Shown: piece by piece, positions 25,447 through 32,941 of the stretch
Layout: every line of letters starts with the position of its first letter
Numbering within the stretch: position 1 is the first letter of the stretch
Source of the DNA: Streptomyces sp. NBC_00224
GTDB lineage: Bacteria > Actinomycetota > Actinomycetes > Streptomycetales > Streptomycetaceae
Reading direction: 5' to 3'
Length of the DNA: 64,000 nt
Assembly (NCBI RefSeq): GCF_041435195.1
Contig: NZ_CP108106.1
Coordinates: 1,860,001 to 1,924,000, forward strand
Position numbers and translations under genes: made by a program
Notes under the pieces: model-generated
What the model saw: only the letters and a program-made list of their open reading frames with translations
What the model was told of the DNA's origin: nothing
The model's database searches: none

Positions 25447-28305
25447 GTGACGTCCGCACACGGTCTCGCCGACCCGGGCGCGCTCGGGCACGACCCGGTC
25501 CTGGCCGCTCTCGGCAGCCTCGGCCAGGAGGTCGACTGCACCGGTCTGCGCGGCTTCTCCCTGGAGGGGCCGCAGGTGCTGTGGCTCGTCGTGGGCGGCG
25601 CCCTCGACCTGTTCGCGGTGGACGCGGCGGCGCAGGGCCACTGGCACTTCCTCGGCCGCCTCGAACCCGGCACACTGCTGCTCGGCCCGGTGGAGGGACC
25701 CCAGCACACCCTCATCGGCAGGCCCCTGCGCGAGTGCGTACTGCGCCGGATCCCGCTGCGGGAGCTGTACCGGTCCTCGTACGCCGAATCGGTGGCGTAC
25801 GAGGGCGGCTACGGCAGCCACTACGACACCGGGGACGCGGCCCTCAGCCTGCTCGAACACGCCTTTTCCCTCGGTGTCGGACGCGGCCAGCGCGTGCTGT
25901 TCGAGGCGCCGCTGGACGGCCGTACGACGTTCGACGAGCCGGTGGCCGACGACGACGTCCTGTGGCTGCCGGTCTCCCCCGGCAGCGTCCAGTACGGCGC
26001 CGCGTTCAGCGCCGAGGCGGCCGGGGACCTGCTGGTCGACGGGGAACTGTGGCAGGGCATGGTCAACCGGCAGCACCGGCTGCTGACCACGCTCGACCGC
26101 TGGATCGAGCGCATGGAGCGCGCCCACGAGGACCGCACGGCGGCCGGCATCAAGGCGGGCGAGGCCGTCCGCGACGAAGCCGACCGGGCCCTGCTGACCT
26201 CCATCGGCCGCCCCGGCAGAACGCCTTCGCGCACGGCCGGGGCGAGCGACGACGCCACGTACGCGGTGTGCGCCCTGGTCGCGCGCGCGGCCGGGATCAC
26301 ACTCACGGAGCCGTCCAGGAGCGGCGCGGTGAGCGAGCGGATCGACCCCGTCGAGCAGGTGGCGGTCGCCTCCCGGATCCGGACCCGCCCGGTGCGGCTC
26401 GACGGAAGCTGGTGGAGCGAGAACGCCGGTCCCCTGGTGGGCCACCGGGCGGCGAGCGGAGCGCCGGTCGCCCTGCTGTGGCGGCGCGGCGGGTACGAGG
26501 CGGTGAACCCGGCGACCGGTCGGCGCACCCGGGTCGGCGCGGCCAACGCCGAGGAGTTCGAGCAGCGGGCCGCCATGTTCTACCGGCCGCTGCCCGAGAC
26601 GCCGCTGAGCAAGTGGGGGCTGCTGCGGTTCGGACTCCGCGGCACCCGTCCCGATCTGCGCAACCTGGTCCTCGCCGGGCTGGTGACGGTCGGGCTCGGC
26701 GCGCTGGTGCCGCTCGCCACCGGCCAGGTGCTAGGGGTGTACGTGCCCCGGGCCGAGACCAGCCTCATCGGCCAGGTCTCGCTGGCGATCATCGTCAGCG
26801 GCGTCGTCGCGGCGGCCTTCTCACTGCTGCAGAACCTGACCCTGCTGCGGATGGAGGGGCGTATCGAGAGCACGCTCCAACCGGCCGTGTGGGACCGGCT
26901 GTTGAGGCTGCCGACGAAGTTCTTCACCGAGCGCTCCACCGGTGAACTGGCGAGCGCGGCGATGGGGGTGAGCGCCATTCGCCGGGTGCTGTCCGGGCTG
27001 ACGCCGGTCGTGGTCCAGGCGGGCACGGTCGGTGCGATGAACCTCGTACTGCTGCTCTGCTTCAGCGTGCCGCTCGCCCTGACCGCGCTCGGGATGCTCG
27101 CGGTGATCGCGGCGGTGTTCCTCGCCCTGGGCATCTGGGAGCTGCGCTGGCAGCGCCGCCTGGTCGAGCTCGGCAACAAGCTCAACAACCAGGCGTTCCA
27201 GACCCTGCGCGGGCTGCCCAAGCTGCGGGTCGCCGCGGCGGAGAGCTTCGCGTACGGGGCGTGGGCGCGGGAGTTCGCCCGCAGCCGGGAGCTCCAGCAG
27301 CGGGCGGACCGGATCAAGAACGTGACGACGGTGCTCAACGCCGTCTATCTGCCGCTGTGTTCGCTGGTGATGTTCGTCCTGCTCGCGGGCCCGGCGCGCG
27401 GGTCGCTGTCGGCCGGTGCCTTCCTGACCTTCAACACCTCGGTGACCATGCTGCTGACCTCGGTCACCCAGCTCACCGGGGCGTTCCTGTCGGCGGCCGC
27501 CGCGCTGCCGATGTTCGAACAGATCAAGCCGGTGCTCGACGAGGCGCCCGAGGTGCGCGGCACCGGCACCCAGCCCGGCGCGCTGTCCGGCGAGATCGAG
27601 GCCCGGGGCCTCTCCTTCCGCTACACCGACGACGGCCCGCTGGTCCTGGACGAGGTGTCCCTGAAGGTGCGGCCCGGCGAGTTCGTGGCGATCGTCGGCC
27701 CCAGCGGCTGCGGCAAGTCCACCCTGCTGAGGCTGCTGATCGGCTTCGACCGGCCGGTGGCGGGCAGTGTCCTGTACGACGGGCAGGACCTGTCGGCGCT
27801 CGACCGGGCGGCCGTGCGCCGCCAGTGCGGCGTGGTCCTCCAGCACGCCCAGCCGCTCAGCGGGTCGATCCTGGAGTGCGTCTGCGGTGCGGAGGCGTTC
27901 ACCCAGGAAGAGGTGTGGGAGGCGGCCGCGATGGCGGGGCTCGCCGAGGACATCAAGCGCATGCCGATGGGCCTGCACACCATGATCGCCAATGGCGGTG
28001 CGGTCTCCGGCGGTCAGCGCCAGCGGCTGATGATCGCCCAGGCCCTGGTCCGGCGCCCCCGCATCCTCTTCTTCGACGAAGCGACCAGCGCGCTCGACAA
28101 CGAGACCCAGCGCGTCGTCATCGAGAGCACCCGTGCCCTGGACGCCACCCGCGTCGTGATCGCCCACCGGCTCTCCACGGTGCTTGACGCCGACCGCGTG
28201 ATCGTGATGTCGGAGGGCCGCGTCGTACAGCAGGGGCCGCCCGCCGAGCTCCTGGCGGACACGGGCGGGCGGCTCCACGAGCTGGTGCGGCGGCAGTTGA
28301 GGTAG
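25447..28305 (+). CDS. NHLM-type second ABC protein, permease plus ATPase
   Basis: 952 residues from GTG 25447, one base after the previous stop. The first ~400 residues are a soluble domain without peptidase residues, beginning with a cyclic-nucleotide-binding/cupin-like beta region (LEGPQVLWLVVGGALDLFAV). A six-helix exporter domain spans about 415-700 and the ATPase about 710-945: Walker A GPSGCGKST near 752, signature SGGQRQRLMIAQAL, Walker B ILFFDEATSALD, and IAHRLSTV. Such proteins pair with the C39 exporter in NHLM systems, presumably as a heterodimer or regulator. Both ATPase domains of the locus look competent. Confidence 0.9.
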   Translation: MTSAHGLADPGALGHDPVLAALGSLGQEVDCTGLRGFSLEGPQVLWLVVGGALDLFAVDAAAQGHWHFLGRLEPGTLLLGPVEGPQHTLIGRPLRECVLRRIPLRELYRSSYAESVAYEGGYGSHYDTGDAALSLLEHAFSLGVGRGQRVLFEAPLDGRTTFDEPVADDDVLWLPVSPGSVQYGAAFSAEAAGDLLVDGELWQGMVNRQHRLLTTLDRWIERMERAHEDRTAAGIKAGEAVRDEADRALLTSIGRPGRTPSRTAGASDDATYAVCALVARAAGITLTEPSRSGAVSERIDPVEQVAVASRIRTRPVRLDGSWWSENAGPLVGHRAASGAPVALLWRRGGYEAVNPATGRRTRVGAANAEEFEQRAAMFYRPLPETPLSKWGLLRFGLRGTRPDLRNLVLAGLVTVGLGALVPLATGQVLGVYVPRAETSLIGQVSLAIIVSGVVAAAFSLLQNLTLLRMEGRIESTLQPAVWDRLLRLPTKFFTERSTGELASAAMGVSAIRRVLSGLTPVVVQAGTVGAMNLVLLLCFSVPLALTALGMLAVIAAVFLALGIWELRWQRRLVELGNKLNNQAFQTLRGLPKLRVAAAESFAYGAWAREFARSRELQQRADRIKNVTTVLNAVYLPLCSLVMFVLLAGPARGSLSAGAFLTFNTSVTMLLTSVTQLTGAFLSAAAALPMFEQIKPVLDEAPEVRGTGTQPGALSGEIEARGLSFRYTDDGPLVLDEVSLKVRPGEFVAIVGPSGCGKSTLLRLLIGFDRPVAGSVLYDGQDLSALDRAAVRRQCGVVLQHAQPLSGSILECVCGAEAFTQEEVWEAAAMAGLAEDIKRMPMGLHTMIANGGAVSGGQRQRLMIAQALVRRPRILFFDEATSALDNETQRVVIESTRALDATRVVIAHRLSTVLDADRVIVMSEGRVVQQGPPAELLADTGGRLHELVRRQLR

Positions 28306-28329
28306 CGGCCGTCGTCCGGTGCCGACGCG

Positions 28330-28806
28330 TCAGAAGCTGACCTGCGCCCGCACGTCGGCGCGGCCGACGGACTCCAGCTCGTACATCGTGCAGTACAGCC
28401 GGCGGATGTACTCGATGTCGCCGTCGCGGGCGCGGGCCTCCTTGACGGGATACAGCACCGTCAGCTCGTACGAGCGCTCGCGGTTGATGTCGCCGTCCTT
28501 GTCGCGCCACTGGCCGCGCCCCTCCTGGAGGGTGAGGCCGGACGGGAAGCGCGGGGTGACCACGTCGGCGACGAACTTCATGAACTCCTCCTCGGTGATG
28601 GGCGGTTTGCCCTGGTGGCGGCCCGTGCCGAAGTAGAGGTGCGTGGAGACGTACGGGCTGCCGCGGCCTTCGGTGGCCTGCGCGGTCGCGGCTGCGGGAG
28701 CGGCCGTCCCGTAGGCGACCTCGGAGACCGGTCCCCCGGTGACGAAGAGGAGCGCGATCGCCACGAGGGCGGCGGCCGCGGGCGTCGAAATCCGAATGTG
28801 CAGCAT
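28330..28806 (-). CDS. Secreted DUF3574 protein
   Basis: A 158-residue protein. Residues 1-35 form a signal peptide (PAAAALVAIALLFVTGGPVS). The mature part contains STHLYFGTGRHQGKPPITEE, then FMKFVADVVTPRFPSGLTL and QWRDKDGDINRERSYELTVL, the DUF3574 pattern. A small ferredoxin-like fold is likely; biochemical role unknown. It converges on the exporter operon with 24 bases between stops and is probably not part of it. Confidence 0.75.
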   Translation of the reverse strand: MLHIRISTPAAAALVAIALLFVTGGPVSEVAYGTAAPAAATAQATEGRGSPYVSTHLYFGTGRHQGKPPITEEEFMKFVADVVTPRFPSGLTLQEGRGQWRDKDGDINRERSYELTVLYPVKEARARDGDIEYIRRLYCTMYELESVGRADVRAQVSF

Positions 28807-28891
28807 GCGGGTCCTGTCTGTCGACGGGCGGTGGGGGTGGTGCTCGGAACGGGTGGTTCACGGAACACGTGGTGCTCGGGACGGGCGGCTC

Positions 28892-29878
28892 TCAGGCCGG
28901 GTGGTTCCGAGGGATCAGGGAGCCCGGGCCGCCGGTCCTGACGGGCAGCGACTCCAGCAGGAAGGCGGCCGCGTCCCGCAGGTTCGGCGGGGCCCCGGGG
29001 CTCGCGAGCAGCCGGACCGCCGTGGCGCCGAGCGTCTCGGTGGTGCGTACGGAGCCGATCCCGGCGGCCCGGGGCGCGACGTCCGCGATCAACTCCTCCG
29101 CCTCGCCCCAGGCCCGCGCCCGTACCAGCGCGGACAGGAGCTCCGCGGTGAACAGGTGGCGGTAGGACGGGCCGGGTGCGGTGGCCGCCTCGTACAGCAG
29201 GGGGACGGCCCGGCCCCAGGCGCGCAGCCGGGACAGCACCCAGCCCTCGTGGCCGAGGAGTTCGGTCCGGTCGATCCACCAGGCCCACGGCGGGTCGTTC
29301 GGCGACGCGCCGTCGAGGAACCGGCTGCGGGCGCGGGAGATCAGGGCCACGGCTTCCCGGCGCCCGCCCAGCATGGCGGTCGCGTGCGCCCGGCGGACCA
29401 GGACGAGGCTGCCCACCAGGGCGGGCAGGGGGCGCGCCCCGGCCACCCGGGCAGCCGTCTCCAGAGCGGCTCTGGGGCGGCCGGTGTGGGCCTCCAGCAT
29501 GCTGTGGTTGAGCAGCGTCAGGCGGGCGATGCCGCGGTCGCCGCAGAGCTCCGCGAGGGCGAGGGCCCGTGCGTTCATCCGGCGCGCCCGGTGGTAGTGG
29601 CCCGCGTCGAAGAGGATCCAGCCGATCACCTCGCTCAACTCGGCGAGGGCGGCGAGCAGATCGCGGTCGCTGTGGCGCAGCCGCGCGGGGTCGGCCGACA
29701 GCTGCGGGATGCGGCGCAGGGCCTCGCGCACGGCGGGCACCGCGGCCGTGGCGCCGCACGAGGCGTCGAGGGCGACCAGGCGCTCGATCGCACCCAGGGC
29801 CGCGGGGATCAGGGCGGCGGGGTCCTCGGCGCACGCCTCCCCACGGGCCGACGGGGCCCGGGACGGCCGCCCGGTCAT
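28892..29878 (-). CDS. Helical-repeat (TPR-like) protein coupled to a MAB_1171c-type membrane protein
   Basis: A 328-residue protein; ATG 29878 overlaps the upstream stop by four bases (ATGA). It consists of repeated helical pairs rich in Ala/Leu/Arg, such as HSDRDLLAALAELSEVIGWI, GHYHRARRMNARALALAELC and RREAVALISRARSRFLDGA, resembling the C-terminal TPR region of actinobacterial XRE-type regulators. There is no N-terminal helix-turn-helix, so it cannot bind DNA by the usual route. Third gene of the peptidase-membrane protein-TPR operon; a scaffold or regulator role is inference. Confidence 0.6.
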   Translation of the reverse strand: MTGRPSRAPSARGEACAEDPAALIPAALGAIERLVALDASCGATAAVPAVREALRRIPQLSADPARLRHSDRDLLAALAELSEVIGWILFDAGHYHRARRMNARALALAELCGDRGIARLTLLNHSMLEAHTGRPRAALETAARVAGARPLPALVGSLVLVRRAHATAMLGGRREAVALISRARSRFLDGASPNDPPWAWWIDRTELLGHEGWVLSRLRAWGRAVPLLYEAATAPGPSYRHLFTAELLSALVRARAWGEAEELIADVAPRAAGIGSVRTTETLGATAVRLLASPGAPPNLRDAAAFLLESLPVRTGGPGSLIPRNHPA

Positions 29879-31089
29879 GAGGTGACCTTGGCCTCGGAGC
29901 GCCGGGGCCGGCCCTGGGCGAGGGCGGTGAACGAGGAGGCCACCTCGGTCAGCCACTCCACCTCGTCGCGGAAGTCCTCGTACGGCGGCCGTGCGGGGAT
30001 GTCGGACGCGTCGGCCCGCTCGGCCCGCTCCTCTGGCGGGCGGCTCAGCACGGCCCGCACCTGGAGCGCCTCGCCCAGCGGGGAGGTGGGGTCCTCGGGC
30101 AGATCGAGGGAGCGGGCCTCGCGCGCGAAGTCCGCGAGGGAGAGCGAGGTGCGCAGGATCAGCTGGCCGTCGCGGATCTCGATGACCCGCCGGTAGAGGC
30201 TGTAGTGCGGATCGCGGGGCGGGATGAGGTCGCGCGGCCAGCACCGCGGCGGGTCGAGGGCGATGTCCGGCGACGCCTGGTACAGCGCCCACCACAGCGG
30301 CCGCAGTCGCAGATACGAGCGGTAGCTGCGCAGCCAGCCGAGCGCGCGCGTGATGTGGATCCCCCAGGACGGGATGGTCCAGCCGGTGATCTGGAGCAGG
30401 GCCCCGATACTGCCGCACGACCACTGCACGGGGTCGAGGGCGGATCCGTCGAAGTGCAGCCTGGTGCCGGCGATCTGGATGCTGCGCGTGACGCAGTAGA
30501 CCAGGATCAGGCTCGCGCCGAGGGTCACCGTGCGCATGCCGACCTTGAGCCATTGCCGGTTGGCCATCTTGGTGAACCGCAGGGAAAGCCGCACGGTCTC
30601 GAATTGACCGATCGCGCAAAGCACCAAATAGAACGACATGTACAGCGCGTATTCGCCGTGCTGAATACTGAGCAGGATCGTCGAGGTGGCCGTTTTGGAC
30701 TTTGTCACGGGGCCGACGGCGATGGACGCGGCCACGAGTACGCAGAGGGCGGCGCCGAAGAACAGCACCCGGCGCCGGGCCCTGCGCCGGGCCTCTTCGG
30801 GCGGACACGACCAGTACACGAGGACGACCTGCTGCGCCGCGGTGAGCACGACCACCGCCACCTGCACGATGAGCGAGGTGACGTTGGGGCGTCCGAAGAG
30901 GGCCGAGATGTGCACCCGCAGGGCATCCAGATCGACCAGGAAGCTGATCCCCGAGCAGAGGAAATAGGTGCACAGCGCCCACAGGGCCGGGTCGTGCTTT
31001 CTGCGCAGGAGATCCGGCAGCCGGTACGCGAACGCCGCGAGGCCGCCGACGGCGCAGGTCCACGCCAGGAATCCGTAGACAGTGTTCAT
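29875..31089 (-). CDS. MAB_1171c-type multi-TM membrane protein
   Basis: A 404-residue protein from ATG 31089. About seven membrane helices occupy residues 1-245 (first: YGFLAWTCAVGGLAAFAYRL). The C-terminal ~150 residues are soluble, with LWWALYQASPDIALDPP, then YRRVIEIRDGQLILR and FRDEVEWLTEVASSF. This fits the family called MAB_1171c putative transporters (DUF6545 tail), which in actinobacteria recurs beside ImmA/IrrE-like peptidases, as here. Transport has not been shown for the family to my knowledge; the 7-TM plus sensor-like tail would also suit a signalling receptor. Confidence 0.75.
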   Translation of the reverse strand: MNTVYGFLAWTCAVGGLAAFAYRLPDLLRRKHDPALWALCTYFLCSGISFLVDLDALRVHISALFGRPNVTSLIVQVAVVVLTAAQQVVLVYWSCPPEEARRRARRRVLFFGAALCVLVAASIAVGPVTKSKTATSTILLSIQHGEYALYMSFYLVLCAIGQFETVRLSLRFTKMANRQWLKVGMRTVTLGASLILVYCVTRSIQIAGTRLHFDGSALDPVQWSCGSIGALLQITGWTIPSWGIHITRALGWLRSYRSYLRLRPLWWALYQASPDIALDPPRCWPRDLIPPRDPHYSLYRRVIEIRDGQLILRTSLSLADFAREARSLDLPEDPTSPLGEALQVRAVLSRPPEERAERADASDIPARPPYEDFRDEVEWLTEVASSFTALAQGRPRRSEAKVTS

Positions 31090-31099
31090 CTGTTGTCAT

Positions 31100-31672
31100 T
31101 CATCCGTTGTCCGGCTTCCCCACACCGTTCTCGATCCGGGCGACGACCTCCGCGGCCCCGTCCGGGACGCCCCAGGCGGGTTCGAGCCACCGCTTGGTGG
31201 CCCTGGCCAGGATCAACGAGGCCATCGTCTCGGCCTCCTGCTCCTCGTCGTCGCTGTAGCGCGAGCGCATCAGCATGCGCTGGACGACCCCCGGCTCGAC
31301 GTCGGTGAACAGCTGCCCCGCGTCACCGCGGTCGAAATTCACGGAGCCGCGGTGCTGGAAGGCGATATGCGCCAGCTCATGGGCGATGATGTGTTCTTTG
31401 TGTGACTGCGATGCGGCCTTCTCGTAAGCAATGACGTCGAAGTCGTCCATTTTCAGCCAAAGACCGAAGAGATGGCGCTCGGGGAACGGCATCGGAATCA
31501 GATGGATCGGCCGCCGGTTCTGCACGCTGAGAAAGCGGTGCAGTTCCTCGATGCCGCAGCCGTGCTCCATGCCCCACTCCGCGAGCATCGCCTCACAGGT
31601 ATGGCGGACCTTTTTCAGACGGCGCCTGCGCCGACGGTCCTCCGGTGACGGTAACGCTGAGTCAGGCAACAC
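31100..31672 (-). CDS. ImmA/IrrE-like zinc metallopeptidase
   Basis: A 190-residue protein from GTG 31672. The zinc motif HELAH (HIIAHELAHIAFQHRG) is near residues 97-101, and a third ligand may be one of the acidic residues in DEEQEAETMASLILA (Glu-x-x-A-x-x-F/L-A pattern of ImmA/IrrE). ImmA/IrrE enzymes cleave repressors such as ImmR or DdrO in response to stress. No XRE repressor is adjacent; instead the operon continues with a membrane protein and a TPR protein. Its substrate might be a regulator encoded elsewhere. Confidence 0.75.
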   Translation of the reverse strand: MLPDSALPSPEDRRRRRRLKKVRHTCEAMLAEWGMEHGCGIEELHRFLSVQNRRPIHLIPMPFPERHLFGLWLKMDDFDVIAYEKAASQSHKEHIIAHELAHIAFQHRGSVNFDRGDAGQLFTDVEPGVVQRMLMRSRYSDDEEQEAETMASLILARATKRWLEPAWGVPDGAAEVVARIENGVGKPDNG

Positions 31673-31753
31673 GGAATTGACCTCACTGATTCAACGAGCC
31701 CGTGATTCAGGGCCCCTGATCCCCGCGGACAATGCGGCCATGATGCCATACGC

Positions 31754-32941
31754 TCAACTCGCGAAAGATTGACGTGAGTTCCATTCGGCCGCGTGTGGCA
31801 GAACCGTGCCGGTGCCCCTTTCGTCCGGGTCATGGTGAATGGGTGTGTGCGAGCCCGTCAGGGGAACTCCGGTCCCGCCGCGCCGCGCGGCGACGATCTC
31901 CGCGGCGATGGACAGGGCGGTCTCCTCGGGCGTACGGGCACCGAGATCGAGGCCGATCGGTGAGCGCAGCCGGGCCAGTTCGCGCTCGGTGAGGCCGATC
32001 TCGCGCAGCCTGCGGTCGCGGTCCTCATGGGTGCGGCGCGAGCCCATCGCACCGACGAACGCGACGGGCAGCCGAAGGGCCGTCTCAAGGAGCGGGACGT
32101 CGAACTTGGCGTCGTGGGTCAGCACGCACAGCACCGTGCGTCCGTCGGTCTCCGTGCCCCGCAGATACCGGTGCGGCCAGTCGACCACCACCTCGTCGGC
32201 CTCCGGGAAGCGCTCCCGGGTGGCGAAGACGGGGCGCGCGTCGCACACCGTCACGCGGTAGCCGAGGAACCTGCCCGTACGCACCAGGGCCGCCGCGAAG
32301 TCCACGGCGCCGAAGACGATCATGCGGGGCGGCGGCACGCTCGACTCGACGAACACGGTGAGCCCGCCCGCCCCGCAGCGCTCCCCGGTCTCCGCCAGCT
32401 CGAACTCCCCGGTGCGCCCCGCGTCCAGCAGGGCGCGGGCCTCGGCCGCCGCCGCGCGGTCGAGGCCCACAAGGCCGCCGAGGCCGCCTTCGTACGATCC
32501 GTCGGGGCGTACGAGCAGGGCCCGGCCAAGGCGTCCGGCCTGGCCCGCGACCACCCGGGCCAGGGCGGCGGCCCCACCCCGGGCGGCGGCCGCCAGCGCC
32601 GCCGCGACCACCGCCCGGTCCGGTGCGTCCACGCGCACCGGCGTGACCAGTACGTCGACGACCCCGCCGCAGGTCAGCCCTACCGCGAAGGCGTCCTCGT
32701 CGCTGTAGCCGAACCGCTCGCGGACCGCCTCGCCGTCCTGGAGCGCCTGGACGCACAGGTCGTAGACCGCCGCCTCCACACAGCCGCCGGAGACCGAGCC
32801 GATGGCGGTGCCGTGGCCGTCCACGGCGAGCGCGGCGCCCGGGCCGCGCGGCGCGCTGCCGCCCACGGCCACCACGGTGGCCACGGCGAAGTCCCGGCCC
32901 TCCCGCGCCCACCGGTCCAGCTCCTCGGCGATGTCAAGCAC
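31754..32941 (-). CDS. XdhC/CoxI-family molybdenum cofactor insertion protein
   Basis: 395 residues from GTG 32941, overlapping the end of the molybdenum subunit by 8 bases. An N-terminal XdhC/CoxI domain is shown by VATVVAVGGSAPRGPGAAL and IGSVSGGCVEAAVY; a Rossmann C-terminal domain by MIVFGAVDFAAALVRTGR and FVGAMGSRRTHEDR. XdhC proteins bind and protect the (often sulfurated) Mo cofactor and insert it into the large subunit. The usual GxGx2G of the Rossmann loop is changed (FGAVDFA). Last gene of the oxidoreductase operon, corresponding to PaoD. Confidence 0.85.
   Translation of the reverse strand: MLDIAEELDRWAREGRDFAVATVVAVGGSAPRGPGAALAVDGHGTAIGSVSGGCVEAAVYDLCVQALQDGEAVRERFGYSDEDAFAVGLTCGGVVDVLVTPVRVDAPDRAVVAAALAAAARGGAAALARVVAGQAGRLGRALLVRPDGSYEGGLGGLVGLDRAAAAEARALLDAGRTGEFELAETGERCGAGGLTVFVESSVPPPRMIVFGAVDFAAALVRTGRFLGYRVTVCDARPVFATRERFPEADEVVVDWPHRYLRGTETDGRTVLCVLTHDAKFDVPLLETALRLPVAFVGAMGSRRTHEDRDRRLREIGLTERELARLRSPIGLDLGARTPEETALSIAAEIVAARRGGTGVPLTGSHTPIHHDPDERGTGTVLPHAAEWNSRQSFAS

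Noticed and set aside
23064..25715. Minus-strand open frame of nearly 900 codons opposite the exporter
   Set aside because: Antisense shadow of the C39-ABC gene; no domain motif and unsuitable composition.
28330..28806. Immunity or cargo protein of the peptide-export locus
   Set aside because: It is on the opposite strand, convergent, and matches DUF3574 proteins found in other contexts.
31100..31672. Toxin of a toxin-antitoxin pair
   Set aside because: Although such peptidases are sometimes labelled as toxins, there is no adjacent antitoxin or XRE repressor.
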